From JAWWPY01 sp033854735 (GTDB lineage: Bacteria > Actinomycetota > Actinomycetes > Streptosporangiales > Streptosporangiaceae): a DNA stretch of 25,225 nt. The notes under the pieces were generated by a model. It did not search any database, had not been told where the DNA came from, and saw only the letters and a program-made list of their open reading frames with translations. Position numbers and translations under genes: made by a program. The stretch is taken from the NCBI GenBank assembly GCA_033854735.1, contig JAWWPY010000112.1, positions 1 through 25,225 on the forward strand, written 5' to 3'. Positions 7,046 through 15,155 of this stretch are shown piece by piece; position 1 is the stretch's first letter, and every line of letters starts with the position of its first letter.

Positions 7046-10000
7046 GTGCGGCGGCTCATGGGGTACTGCTGGCGGTACCCCCGCAACCTGGTGCTGGCCC
7101 TCGCGGGAACCCTGATCGTCACGCTGGTCGCCGCCGGCATCCCGCTCATCCAGCGGCAGATCGTGGACGACCTGGTCAGTTCCGGGCACCAGGCCATCTG
7201 GCCGCTCGCCGTGGTGCTGATCGGCGCGGCGCTGCTGAGCTTCGGCGGCCTGTACATGCGCCGCTACCGGGCCGGCCAGCTGTCCCTGGACGTCCAGCAC
7301 GACCTGCGCACGGAACTGTTCGGCGCGCTGACCCGGCTGGACGGCGAGCGGCAGGATCAATTGCACACCGGCCAGGTCGTGAGCCGGTCAATCTCGGATA
7401 TCAGCATGGTCCAGGGCCTGCTGTCCATGGTGCCGATGCTGCTCGGCAACGCTGTGCTGTTCGTGACCTCGCTGGCCATCATGGCCGTCCTCTCACCCAT
7501 GCTCACCCTGGTCGCCCTCGCGGTCGCACCGGCCCTCTGGTACGTCTCGCTCGCCTCACGGCGGACCCTGTTCCCGGCGAGCTGGGACGCCCAGCAGCAG
7601 TCCGCGGCCGTCGCCGGCGTGGTGGACGCCGCGGTGACCGGCGTACGTGTCGTGAAGGGCTTCGGCCAGGAAGAACAGGAGGTCGAGCGGCTGGAGAGCG
7701 CGAGCAGCGGGCTGTTCGCCTCCCGGGTGCGCGCCGTCCGGCTGACGGCCAGGTACAACCCGGCGCTGCAGGCCGTCCCCTCGCTCGGCCAGGTCGGGGT
7801 GCTCGCGCTGGGCGGCTGGCTGGCCATTCGCGGCTCTATCACGCTCGGCACCTTCCTGGCGTTCTCGGCCTACGTGATCCAGCTGGTCGGCCCGGTCCGG
7901 TCGCTGGCCAGCCTGGTCACCATCGGCCAGGAGGCACGGGCCAGCGTGATCCGGGTCTTCGAGGTCATCGATTCCCGGCCCGCCATCCGCGACCGGCCGG
8001 GCGCCGTGGACCTGCCCGCCGACCTTCCCGCGGGAACACCCGCGGTGGAACTGGACGATGTGCGGTTCAGCTATGTGCCCGGGCAGCCGGTGCTGCGCGG
8101 TCTGTCCCTCCGCGTCGAGCCGGGCGAGACGCTCGCCCTGGCTGGCACCGCGGGTTCGGGCAAGTCAACGATCTCCCTGCTGCTCCCCCGCTTCTACGAC
8201 GTGACCGGGGGCGCGCTGCGGGTGGGCGGGCAGGACGTCAGGGATCTGACCCGGGACTCGCTGCGCGGCGCGATCGGGCTGGTCATGGAGGAGAGCTTCC
8301 TGTTCTCCGACACGGTGAGCGCCAATATCGCCTACGGCAGGCCGGAAGCATCCATGGAGCAGATCGTCGCGGCGGCGCGGGCCGCCGAGGCGGACGATTT
8401 CATCACCGACCTGCCGGACGGCTACGGCACTGTCGTCGGTGAGCAGGGGCTGACGCTGTCCGGTGGGCAGCGGCAGCGCGTGGCGCTCGCCCGTGCCCTG
8501 CTGACCGACCCCCGGATCCTGCTCCTCGACGACGCCACCTCAGCGGTCGACCCGCGGATCGAGGCGGAGATCCATGCCACCCTGCGCCAGGTGATGCGGG
8601 GCCGGACCACGCTGCTCATCGCGCATCGGCGGTCCACCCTCCAGCTCGCTGACCGCATCGCGGTCCTCGATGAGGGTCACCTCGTCGACATCGGCCGCCA
8701 CGACGAGCTGATGGAGCGGTGCCCGCTGTACCGGCTGCTCCTCGCCGGGCCCGGCGAGGACTCCAGCGACGTCAACGCGGACGGCGTCGACGCCGGGAAG
8801 CTCGGGGTGACCGGGAGCTGGGACGCGCTGCACCGTGCGGGTATCGCCCCGGCGGCACCGGTGCCGAGCACCCCGCGGCCGGGACTGCCCCGGCCAGGCG
8901 GAGCCGGCCGGCCGCGCGCCGGCCGGGTCGGTGGGCGAAGCGCCGCAGGCGGCGTCGCGACCAGCATGCTCGCGGGCGTGCCGCCCTCACCTGAGCTGCT
9001 GGCCAAGGTCGAGGCCCTGCCACCGGCCAACGACACGCCCGGCATTGACGGCGACTCGGCCCGCGCCGCCGACCCGCGTTTCAGCCTGCGCAGGCTGCTG
9101 CGGCCGTTCGCGCTCGCGCTCATCATCGGCCTGGTCCTGGACGGCCTGGACGCGGTGGCCAGCGTGGCGATGCCCGCGCTGGTCCGCAACGGCATCGACA
9201 ACGGCGTGCAGACGCGGGTGTTCCACGCGATCATCGTCGTGTCGGTGGCCGCGCTGGCGATCGTGCTGGTCGACTGGGCCATCAACGCGGTGCAGACCAT
9301 GGTGGTCGGCCGCAACGGCGAGCGGATCCTCTACACCCTGCGCGTCAAGATCTTCTCGCACCTGCAGCGGCTCGGGCTCGACTACTACGAGCGGGAGCTG
9401 TCCGGGCGCATCATGACCCGGATGACGACCGACGTGGACGCGCTCTCCTCGTTCCTGCAGACCGGGCTGATCACCATGGTCAACTCCGTCCTGACGTTCG
9501 GCGGGGTGCTGATCGCGCTGCTGCTCATCAACCTGCGGCTCGGCCTGACGGTGCTCACGCTGATCCCGGTGGTGGTCGCCCTTACCGTCATCTTCCGCAG
9601 AAAATCGTCAAAGGCCTACAACGAGGCCCGGGACAGGGTCAGTGCGGTCAACGCCAACCTGCAGGAGAACGTGGCGGGCCTGCGGGTCGCCCAGGCGTAC
9701 CGGCGTGAAGCCCGCAACCGGGCCCATTTCACGGGACTCAGCGACGGATACCGCCGGTCGCGGCTACGCGCCCAGCGCTACATCGCGCTGTACTTCCCGT
9801 TCGTGCAATCGCTGTCGACCATCGCCGGGGCGGTCGTCCTGCTGGTCGCGGTCGGCCAGATCCGCAGCGGGTCGCTGACCGCCGGGGCGCTGATCGCCTA
9901 CCTGCTCTACATTGACCTGCTGTTCTCGCCCGTCCAGCAGCTTTCCCAGGTGTTCGACGGATACCAGCAGGCGGCGGTGGGGCTGCGCCGGATCAGGGAC

Positions 10001-10801
10001 CTGCTGCGGACCCCCACCTCGACCCCGCAGGTGCCGCACCCGCGCCCGGCGCGGCACGCTCCCGGCCGTATCGAGTTCCGCAACGTGCACTTCAGCTACG
10101 GCGGCGAACGTGAGGCCCTGTCCGGCGTGAACCTGACCGTGCAGCCGGGGGAGACCGTGGCCCTGGTCGGCGAGACCGGGGCGGGCAAGTCCACCCTGGT
10201 CAAGCTGGTGGCCCGGTTCTACGACGTGACCTCGGGCCACGTTCTCGTGGACGGCGTGGACGTCCGGGACTACGACCTGGAAAGCTACCGGCGGCGGCTC
10301 GGCGTTGTGCCTCAGGAGGCCCACCTGTTCGCGACCACGGTGCGCGACGCCATCGCCTACGGCAGGCCGGAGGCGACCGACGCCGAGGTGGAAGCGGCCG
10401 CGCGCGCGGTGGGCGCCATCGACATGATCGCCCGGCTGCCTGGTGACTTCAGCCACGAGATATCAGAGCGCGGGCGCAACCTGTCGGCGGGCCAGCGCCA
10501 GCTGATCGCCCTGGCGCGCGCGTATCTGGTCGATCCCGACATCCTGCTCCTCGATGAGGCCACGGCCGCCCTCGACCTGGCCACCGAGGCCGCCGTGACG
10601 GAGGCCACCGAGCGGCTGACCGCCAGGCGCACCACCATGGTCGTCGCACACCGGCTGACGACAGCCGCCCGAGCCGACCGGATCATGGTCGTCGACGGGG
10701 GCCACATCGTGGAGTCGGGCACCCACGACGACCTGCTCGCCGCGCACGGCGCCTACGCGTCCCTGTGGGCCGCATTCACCGGCGAGGAACTGGCCGCCTG
10801 A
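7046..10801 (+). CDS. Fused heterodimer-type ABC exporter (TMD-NBD-TMD-NBD)
   Basis: A 1251-aa full-length ABC efflux pump made of two fused half-transporters. Half 1 has a six-helix membrane domain (to about residue 290) and NBD1 with Walker A GTAGSGKST (367-375), LSGGQ (471-475) and Walker B LLLDD, where Asp496 replaces the catalytic Glu. A ~110-residue Pro/Gly/Ala-rich linker follows (about 575-685). Half 2 has a second membrane domain and NBD2 with Walker A GETGAGKST (from 1042), LSAGQ (1146-1150) and Walker B LLLDE with catalytic Glu1171. The altered Glu of NBD1 and the LSAGQ of NBD2 fall in the same composite site, so one ATP site is degenerate and one is consensus, as in TM287/288 and BmrCD exporters. 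Start is uncertain: GTG 7046 has a weak ribosome site, while the frame is open upstream and an ACG at 6944 follows GGAAGGA. The likely substrates are lipophilic drugs or lipids, under MarR control. Confidence 0.92.
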   Translation: MRRLMGYCWRYPRNLVLALAGTLIVTLVAAGIPLIQRQIVDDLVSSGHQAIWPLAVVLIGAALLSFGGLYMRRYRAGQLSLDVQHDLRTELFGALTRLDGERQDQLHTGQVVSRSISDISMVQGLLSMVPMLLGNAVLFVTSLAIMAVLSPMLTLVALAVAPALWYVSLASRRTLFPASWDAQQQSAAVAGVVDAAVTGVRVVKGFGQEEQEVERLESASSGLFASRVRAVRLTARYNPALQAVPSLGQVGVLALGGWLAIRGSITLGTFLAFSAYVIQLVGPVRSLASLVTIGQEARASVIRVFEVIDSRPAIRDRPGAVDLPADLPAGTPAVELDDVRFSYVPGQPVLRGLSLRVEPGETLALAGTAGSGKSTISLLLPRFYDVTGGALRVGGQDVRDLTRDSLRGAIGLVMEESFLFSDTVSANIAYGRPEASMEQIVAAARAAEADDFITDLPDGYGTVVGEQGLTLSGGQRQRVALARALLTDPRILLLDDATSAVDPRIEAEIHATLRQVMRGRTTLLIAHRRSTLQLADRIAVLDEGHLVDIGRHDELMERCPLYRLLLAGPGEDSSDVNADGVDAGKLGVTGSWDALHRAGIAPAAPVPSTPRPGLPRPGGAGRPRAGRVGGRSAAGGVATSMLAGVPPSPELLAKVEALPPANDTPGIDGDSARAADPRFSLRRLLRPFALALIIGLVLDGLDAVASVAMPALVRNGIDNGVQTRVFHAIIVVSVAALAIVLVDWAINAVQTMVVGRNGERILYTLRVKIFSHLQRLGLDYYERELSGRIMTRMTTDVDALSSFLQTGLITMVNSVLTFGGVLIALLLINLRLGLTVLTLIPVVVALTVIFRRKSSKAYNEARDRVSAVNANLQENVAGLRVAQAYRREARNRAHFTGLSDGYRRSRLRAQRYIALYFPFVQSLSTIAGAVVLLVAVGQIRSGSLTAGALIAYLLYIDLLFSPVQQLSQVFDGYQQAAVGLRRIRDLLRTPTSTPQVPHPRPARHAPGRIEFRNVHFSYGGEREALSGVNLTVQPGETVALVGETGAGKSTLVKLVARFYDVTSGHVLVDGVDVRDYDLESYRRRLGVVPQEAHLFATTVRDAIAYGRPEATDAEVEAAARAVGAIDMIARLPGDFSHEISERGRNLSAGQRQLIALARAYLVDPDILLLDEATAALDLATEAAVTEATERLTARRTTMVVAHRLTTAARADRIMVVDGGHIVESGTHDDLLAAHGAYASLWAAFTGEELAA

Positions 10802-10833
10802 CCCCGGCCCGGCGGGCGTTCACTACGGTGGGG

Positions 10834-11622
10834 ATGGTGAGCGCCTCGCCGGTTCCGCGAATCGAGATCAACGGCCATGCGGCCACGGCCGGGGAGCTAG
10901 CTGTCCCGGCGCTGGTCAACTACGGCCACTTCACCGCCATGCAGGTCAGCGACCAGCGGGTGCGCGGCCTGGCTCTCCACCTGGGCAGGCTGGACGCGGC
11001 CACCCGGGAACTGTTCGGCACCGGCCTGGATGGCAGCCAGGTCTGTGATCACATCCGGCATGCCCTCGACGGCACCGGCGACGCGTCGGTGCGGGTCAGC
11101 GTCTTCTGGCCCCATGCGGATGACGCGGCGTCCATCATGGTCACCGTGCGCCCGCCGGACAGCCTGGCCGACGCTCCCCAGGCCCTGCAGGCCGTCTCCT
11201 ACCAGCGGCCCGTCCCGCACATCAAGCACGCCGGGACCTTCGGGCAGACCCACTACCGGCGCCTGGCCGAACGCAACGGATTCGATGAGGCGCTACTGAC
11301 CGGCCCGGGCGGGATCATCTCCGAAGGCGCGATCACCAACATCGGCTTCTCCGACGGAACCGCGGTGATCTGGCCCGACGCGCCTGCCTTGCGCGGAATC
11401 ACCATGCAACTCCTCGAGCAGCGGCTGCCCGGGGCCGGCTGGCCGTCACGGCGCGCCTCGGTACACCTGGCCGACTTGCCATCCTTCCGTGCCGCTTTCG
11501 TCACCAATTCCCTCGGCATCGCCCCGGTCGGCCAGGTCGATGACCTGATCCTTCCGGTCGACAAGGAACTCATGGAGACCGTGGCCCAGGCCTACGATTC
11601 CGTCCCCTGGGACCCGATCTGA
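10834..11622 (+). CDS. Class IV aminotransferase-like PLP enzyme
   Basis: A 262-aa protein of the fold-type IV PLP family (branched-chain aminotransferase / aminodeoxychorismate lyase group). Visible features are the N-terminal VNYGHFTAMQV and LALHLGRLDAATREL blocks, the probable PLP lysine Lys131 in HIKHAGTF, the GFDEALLTGPGGIISEGAITNIGF segment containing the conserved Glu and Asn, and a C-terminal VTNSLGIAPV block. The true substrate (amino acid or aminodeoxychorismate) cannot be decided from sequence. ATG 10834 and GTG 10837 are adjacent candidates. The longer open frame from 10765 overlaps the exporter and is unlikely. The gene follows the exporter by 32 nt, and its 3' end overlaps the convergent PH-domain gene by 31 bp. 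Confidence 0.8.
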   Translation: MVSASPVPRIEINGHAATAGELAVPALVNYGHFTAMQVSDQRVRGLALHLGRLDAATRELFGTGLDGSQVCDHIRHALDGTGDASVRVSVFWPHADDAASIMVTVRPPDSLADAPQALQAVSYQRPVPHIKHAGTFGQTHYRRLAERNGFDEALLTGPGGIISEGAITNIGFSDGTAVIWPDAPALRGITMQLLEQRLPGAGWPSRRASVHLADLPSFRAAFVTNSLGIAPVGQVDDLILPVDKELMETVAQAYDSVPWDPI

Positions 11623-12971
11623 GTGCCGGCGGGCGTGTCCCCGGCGGCCTGCCGCCGGGCGGCGGCACTCGGCGCGGCCGCCTCGGGCACTCGCTGCCGT
11701 GCGCTGCGGCTGAGGGTGGCGAGTTCGTCGACCAGGCGGCGGGCCTCGTCACCGGGGCGGTCACGGAACTCGGCTCGGACGTCCCGGCCTGCGGCGTCTA
11801 CGTGGACGGTGGCCAGCGCGAGACGGCGCTGGACCGGACCCTGGACAAGCCGGACGCTCTGCGCCTTCTCCAGCGGCAGCCAGGTGGTGACCTTCCGGAG
11901 CCGCCCGGTGACCGCCATGGCCGTGGCGGCGTCGTGCCCCGCGGCCAGGAAATGGTAGCTGAGCGGCGCTTTTCCCCGGGCCCGGCTGGGCGGACGCAGC
12001 AGCGGTGGCGGGTCCGCGCCGAGAACGGTCCGCATGAGCCGGCCGCCGACGTCCTTGCTGCCCACCGGCAGCAGGGACTTGCGCATCCGGCGGTTCCCAT
12101 CGGCGCGGTCCCGGCCGGGCGAGCCCGCCACGTCGATCTCCAGCCGGCACCAGCCCAACGGCCGCCACAGCAGGGGCTCGACCATCCGGACCGCCTGGAC
12201 CCGGCGGCGCGGGATCGTCTCCGCCACCGTGCCGAGCAGTCCGCGGCGGATCCGGATCCCGTCCGGTGACTCGGCCACCGTGAAGCCGTACTGGGTGGCG
12301 AGCCGCCGCCAGGCGAGCGGGCCCACCGCGATCAGCCAGACGACGAGGGTGCTCCCGGTGGCCGCGAACGCGGCGGGGACGGTCAGGATAACCACGACTT
12401 CCGCGATCGTCAGCGCTGCGACGAGGCTGGCGCTGGACAGCAGCACGGAGCCCACCAGCCGGCCGACCGGCACCGTCACCAGCACCCGCTCGTCAGGTGC
12501 GGGCGTGCCGGGGTCCAGGCCATGGTGCGCCGCGAGCAGCCGGGCCCTCAGTTCCAGAGCAGCCTGCTCAGGCAGGTAGGCGAGACGGCCATCGGCGTGG
12601 CTGGAACCCGCCAGCCGGACCCGCAGTTCGGCGAGGCCGAGCGCGCGGGCCAGGAACGGGCGTACCACGTCTACCGCCTGGATCCGGGCCACCGGCAGCT
12701 GCCGGGAATCCCGGCGGAGCAGGCCGGTCTCGATGCGCAGGGTGGGTCCGTCCAGCCGCCAGCGAGTGACCAGCCAGTGGACGACGGCCGCGACGGCGGC
12801 GAGCACCGGCACGGCGATCTCATAGAGGTGCGATCCGCCGTTGCGCAGTCCCTGGATGGCGGGAACGGCGATCAAGGCCAGCACGGCCAGCACACTCCGG
12901 CCTGAGCGCACCAGCGGCGACAACGGGTGCAGCCGGTGCCAGGTTTCGCCCGTCACCGGCTCTTCGCTCAT
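11592..12971 (-). CDS. Bacterial PH-domain membrane protein (YdbT-like)
   Basis: A 459-aa membrane protein with three copies of the bacterial PH domain (bPH_2, formerly DUF304). Each copy carries the recognisable core: LPVARIQAVDVVRPFLARALG (here up to 20 residues: PVARIQAVDVVRPFLARALG), PRRRVQAVRMVEPLLWRPLG and PLEKAQSVRLVQGPVQRRLA, each followed by a short strand such as ELRVRLAG or TVHVDAAG. Hydrophobic helix pairs lie near residues 25-65 and 170-215. The function of YdbS/YdbT pairs is not firmly known, and a role at the membrane in antimicrobial resistance has been proposed in Bacillus. The ATG overlaps the stop of the upstream PH gene (ATGA), so the two are co-translated. The 3' end overlaps the convergent aminotransferase gene. 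Confidence 0.85.
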   Translation of the reverse strand: MSEEPVTGETWHRLHPLSPLVRSGRSVLAVLALIAVPAIQGLRNGGSHLYEIAVPVLAAVAAVVHWLVTRWRLDGPTLRIETGLLRRDSRQLPVARIQAVDVVRPFLARALGLAELRVRLAGSSHADGRLAYLPEQAALELRARLLAAHHGLDPGTPAPDERVLVTVPVGRLVGSVLLSSASLVAALTIAEVVVILTVPAAFAATGSTLVVWLIAVGPLAWRRLATQYGFTVAESPDGIRIRRGLLGTVAETIPRRRVQAVRMVEPLLWRPLGWCRLEIDVAGSPGRDRADGNRRMRKSLLPVGSKDVGGRLMRTVLGADPPPLLRPPSRARGKAPLSYHFLAAGHDAATAMAVTGRLRKVTTWLPLEKAQSVRLVQGPVQRRLALATVHVDAAGRDVRAEFRDRPGDEARRLVDELATLSRSARQRVPEAAAPSAAARRQAAGDTPAGTQIGSQGTES

Positions 12972-13447
12972 AGTCCGGCAGCCTTGGCCTCGCCGAGGGC
13001 GGCCAGCCGGTCGCGCAGCCTCGCCGCCTCGCCGCGCTCGAGCCCGGGGATGCGGGCGTCGCTGGCCGCGGCGGCCGTGTGCAGCTTCACGGTGGCCAGC
13101 CGGTACACGCGCTCAACCGGGCCTGCGGTCACATCGACGAACTGCATCCGGCCGTAGGGAACCACGGACAGGCGGCGGATCAGGACCCCCCGCGAAACGA
13201 GAAGATCCTCATCGCGTTCCTGGTACGTCCAGGCCCGGAAGCGGTTGCGGACGAACCACAGGGCGATGGCCCCGCACAGAGCTACGGCCACGGCGGCGGC
13301 CGCCCCCGCGGCCGCGCCCGCCGTTGTCCCTGCTCCGGCCGCGGCCGCAGCAGCGAGAATCCCCGCAGCGGCCGTCACCTGGGCGCGGCGCATGTGCCAG
13401 AGCCGGGGCGAGGGGAATTTCGCCACTGATGGCGCGGAGCCGGGCAT
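12968..13447 (-). CDS. Bacterial PH-domain membrane protein (YdbS-like)
   Basis: A 159-aa partner of the larger PH protein. An Ala/Gly-rich hydrophobic stretch forms one or two membrane helices (about residues 22-65). A single bPH_2 domain follows (YQERDEDLLVSRGVLIRR, then VPYGRMQFVDVTAGPVERVY and a VKLHTAAA strand). ATG 13447 is preferred over the in-frame TTG at 13453 because a -35/-10 pair places the transcription start at this ATG, giving a leaderless mRNA. The small-then-large order of the two PH genes is the standard arrangement of this module. Confidence 0.82.
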   Translation of the reverse strand: MPGSAPSVAKFPSPRLWHMRRAQVTAAAGILAAAAAAGAGTTAGAAAGAAAAVAVALCGAIALWFVRNRFRAWTYQERDEDLLVSRGVLIRRLSVVPYGRMQFVDVTAGPVERVYRLATVKLHTAAAASDARIPGLERGEAARLRDRLAALGEAKAAGL

Positions 13448-13482
13448 GGCCAAACGCTACAGCCGACCGTGGCAGCCATCAA
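13448..13482 (-). promoter_or_regulatory. Leaderless promoter of the PH-domain operon
   Basis: On the minus strand TTGATG (13482-13477), a 17-nt spacer and TAGCGT (13459-13454) are followed 6 nt later by the ATG at 13447. The spacing is ideal for a housekeeping sigma factor with transcription starting at the A of ATG. No Shine-Dalgarno is present. Confidence 0.6.
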
Positions 13483-13517
13483 ACAGGACCAGACCGTCTA
13501 CCCGGCTGGCTGCACCC

Positions 13518-13545
13518 GGGCCGGGCCGGGCGGGGCGGGGGCGGG
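13518..13545 (+). repeat. G-quadruplex-type G-tract cluster
   Basis: Six runs of three to five G separated by 1-2 nt lie on the plus strand, directly abutting the deaminase stop codon (13546-13548). This satisfies the standard G3+ motif with very short loops. Because the deaminase is on the minus strand, the G-rich strand is its template. The effect could be on transcription termination or replication. It might also be chance in a GC-rich genome. Confidence 0.55.
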
Positions 13546-14007
13546 CTAGCGGCCGCCGATGTCCTCGCTCCAGACCTCCGGGTAGCGCTCCTGGAATTCC
13601 CGCATAACGGCCACACAGCGGTCATCACGCAGGAGTACCACGTCTACTCCCCGGTCGGCCAGAAAACCCAGGTCGCCCGCGAATGTCTGCGCCTCCCCCA
13701 CGACCACCCTGGGGATCTGGAAGAGCAGGATCGCGCCCGTGCACATCTGGCACGGCGAGAGGGTCGTATAGAGGGACATGTCCCGATAGGAGGACTGCCG
13801 CCCGGCGTTCCTCAGGCATGCGATCTCCCCGTGGGCGACCGGGTCACCGCGCTGCACACGCTCGTTGTGCCCGGCCGCGATGATGCCCGTGGCCGACGCG
13901 AGCACCGCGCCGACCGGGACGCCCCCAGCGCCCAGGCTGGCCCGCGCCTGCCCGAGCGCGGCGTCCATCATCTCCTGGTCCACCGTGGTGGGCTGGCCCA
14001 TCGTCAT
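13546..14007 (-). CDS. Cytosine deaminase-like enzyme (fungal FCY1 type)
   Basis: A 153-aa zinc-dependent deaminase of the CDA superfamily. The zinc/catalytic motifs are AHGEI (His59, Glu61) and SPCQMC (Cys86, Cys89). Beyond the motifs, the pattern GGVPVGAVL, SLYTTLSPCQMCTGAIL, IPRVVVGE and a C-terminal WSEDIG closely follow yeast cytosine deaminase Fcy1 (as I recall its sequence), which makes uracil from cytosine. This is unlike bacterial CodA, which belongs to the amidohydrolase superfamily. Related nucleoside or guanine deaminases cannot be excluded. Starts at 14007 and 14001 are both in frame. TACCCT lies 7 nt before 14007 with no Shine-Dalgarno, favouring a leaderless start there. Confidence 0.85.
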   Translation of the reverse strand: MTMGQPTTVDQEMMDAALGQARASLGAGGVPVGAVLASATGIIAAGHNERVQRGDPVAHGEIACLRNAGRQSSYRDMSLYTTLSPCQMCTGAILLFQIPRVVVGEAQTFAGDLGFLADRGVDVVLLRDDRCVAVMREFQERYPEVWSEDIGGR

Positions 14008-14063
14008 GCCGACGAGGGTACCGGTGACTCACCCGGCGATGCGGCCGGGGCCGATGGCCGGAG

Positions 14064-14441
14064 TCACCTCACCGGGCTGCGGGCGAGCACCGCGGCGACC
14101 CGCCGGGCGAGTTCACGCGGGCTGAACGGCTTCAGGATGTAGTCATCGGCGCCCAGCGCGAAGCCGGTCTCCACATCGCTCTGCTGCGCCCGGGCGGTCA
14201 GCAGGATAACCGGCAAGTTCGCCGTCCCCGGGCTCGCCCGCCATCGCTCCAGCACCTCCAGGCCGGACGGCCCGGGCATCATGACGTCGAGCAGCACGAT
14301 GTCGGGCAGTTCCGCGGCGACGGCGCTGAGCGCCTCATCACCGTCCGTCGCCCGGCGGACCTCGTACCCCGACTTCTGGAGCTTGAAGGTGACGAGGTCG
14401 CAGACATCCGGATCGTCATCAACGACCAGCACTGTGGTCAT
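14064..14441 (-). CDS. Stand-alone receiver-domain response regulator
   Basis: A 125-aa CheY/Spo0F-like single receiver domain with no output domain. All signature residues are present: Asp8-Asp10 (VVDDDPD), phospho-acceptor Asp52 (VLLDVMMPG), Thr in LLTAR, and Lys in ILKPFSPREL, which is OmpR-like. It would relay phosphate or bind a partner rather than DNA. No histidine kinase lies next to it on this strand, so it is an orphan here. A GGGGAG ribosome site lies 4 nt before the ATG, and a consensus -10 is found about 50 nt upstream. Confidence 0.9.
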   Translation of the reverse strand: MTTVLVVDDDPDVCDLVTFKLQKSGYEVRRATDGDEALSAVAAELPDIVLLDVMMPGPSGLEVLERWRASPGTANLPVILLTARAQQSDVETGFALGADDYILKPFSPRELARRVAAVLARSPVR

Positions 14442-14482
14442 GCCTCTCCCCGCGATCCCGGGCGGCCCTCGGCACTCCGCTC

Positions 14483-14495
14483 TGTATCCATTATA
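14483..14495 (-). promoter_or_regulatory. Consensus -10 element of the receiver-domain gene
   Basis: A perfect TATAAT on the minus strand (14495-14490) sits in a conspicuous AT-rich island (14484-14508) within very GC-rich DNA. Transcription would start near 14483, giving a leader of about 40 nt. No recognisable -35 is found at 17 bp, which suggests dependence on an activator. Confidence 0.5.
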
Positions 14496-14570
14496 TTACA
14501 CTCTGCTATGAGAGCGGGTAGGGCGCGGTGGGAGACGCGCGGAATCCGGGACCAGGACAGCCCAATGAGG

Positions 14571-15017
14571 TCAGCTCCCGCCGACGCGCAGAGCGGCGAG
14601 CACGACGAGCGCGGTCGTGGTGACGGCGAGGAGCCCGTGAGCGAAAACGACAAATAGCGGGAAATTGCGCTCGGCGGGCGCCGCGAGCAGGTCCGCCGGA
14701 CCGGGCCGCCCGCCCGCCGGGACGAACGCACGGTACACCCGGATCCAGCGGGAGACCATGGTCAGCCCCAGCAGCGCCACCATGACCAGGAGGGCAACCG
14801 ATGCCCAGGCCAGCGCGCGCCGGCCGGTGATCAGGTAGCCGATCCACGCCACGAGGCCGCCGGTGGCCAGCAGCGCGTGGCCGGAGATCACCGGCAGGGG
14901 AAGGCGGCTGGCCGCGGCGCCGCGGCCGCCGGCCTCGTTCTCAATGAGCCAGATGACGAGCAGGTAAAGCCCGCCGGAGGCGGTGATGAGCCAGCTGATC
15001 AAGGCCGCGACGCGCAT
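14571..15017 (-). CDS. Small four-helix membrane protein, unknown function
   Basis: A 148-aa protein with four hydrophobic segments near residues 4-25, 44-68, 70-95 and 122-145. A charged loop before the last helix carries AGGRPGPADLLAAPAERN. The profile resembles conserved hypothetical membrane proteins of actinomycetes, but I cannot name a family. The open frame extends upstream to 15098. ATG 15017 is preferred because the hydrophobic N-terminus starts there and a GAAGAAGAGA purine tract precedes it. A small GACC-N4-GGTC palindrome lies about 23 nt upstream. The nearest downstream gene is the receiver-domain protein 129 nt away, with its own promoter. Confidence 0.65.
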   Translation of the reverse strand: MRVAALISWLITASGGLYLLVIWLIENEAGGRGAAASRLPLPVISGHALLATGGLVAWIGYLITGRRALAWASVALLVMVALLGLTMVSRWIRVYRAFVPAGGRPGPADLLAAPAERNFPLFVVFAHGLLAVTTTALVVLAALRVGGS

Positions 15018-15116
15018 GGTCTCTTCTTCCGAGGGTGACTGACCCCAAGGTCGGCCCCCGCCCCGGGAAGTCTGGCCAGGGTGGGCGGTGAGCGGCACAC
15101 GGTCCCACCCTTCTTA

Positions 15117-15145
15117 CGGGCCGGCACCGGCCCGCGGTTCACCGC
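15117..15145 (-). terminator. Terminator of the monooxygenase operon
   Basis: An 8-bp G+C stem (CGGGCCGG 15117-15124 with CCGGCCCG 15127-15134) lies 22 nt beyond the Nramp stop codon, next to a second small palindrome (15134-15145). It is the only strong hairpin between the operon end and the next gene. The loop is only 2-4 nt and there is no U-run. Confidence 0.5.
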
Positions 15146-15155
15146 TGGGCCAAGA

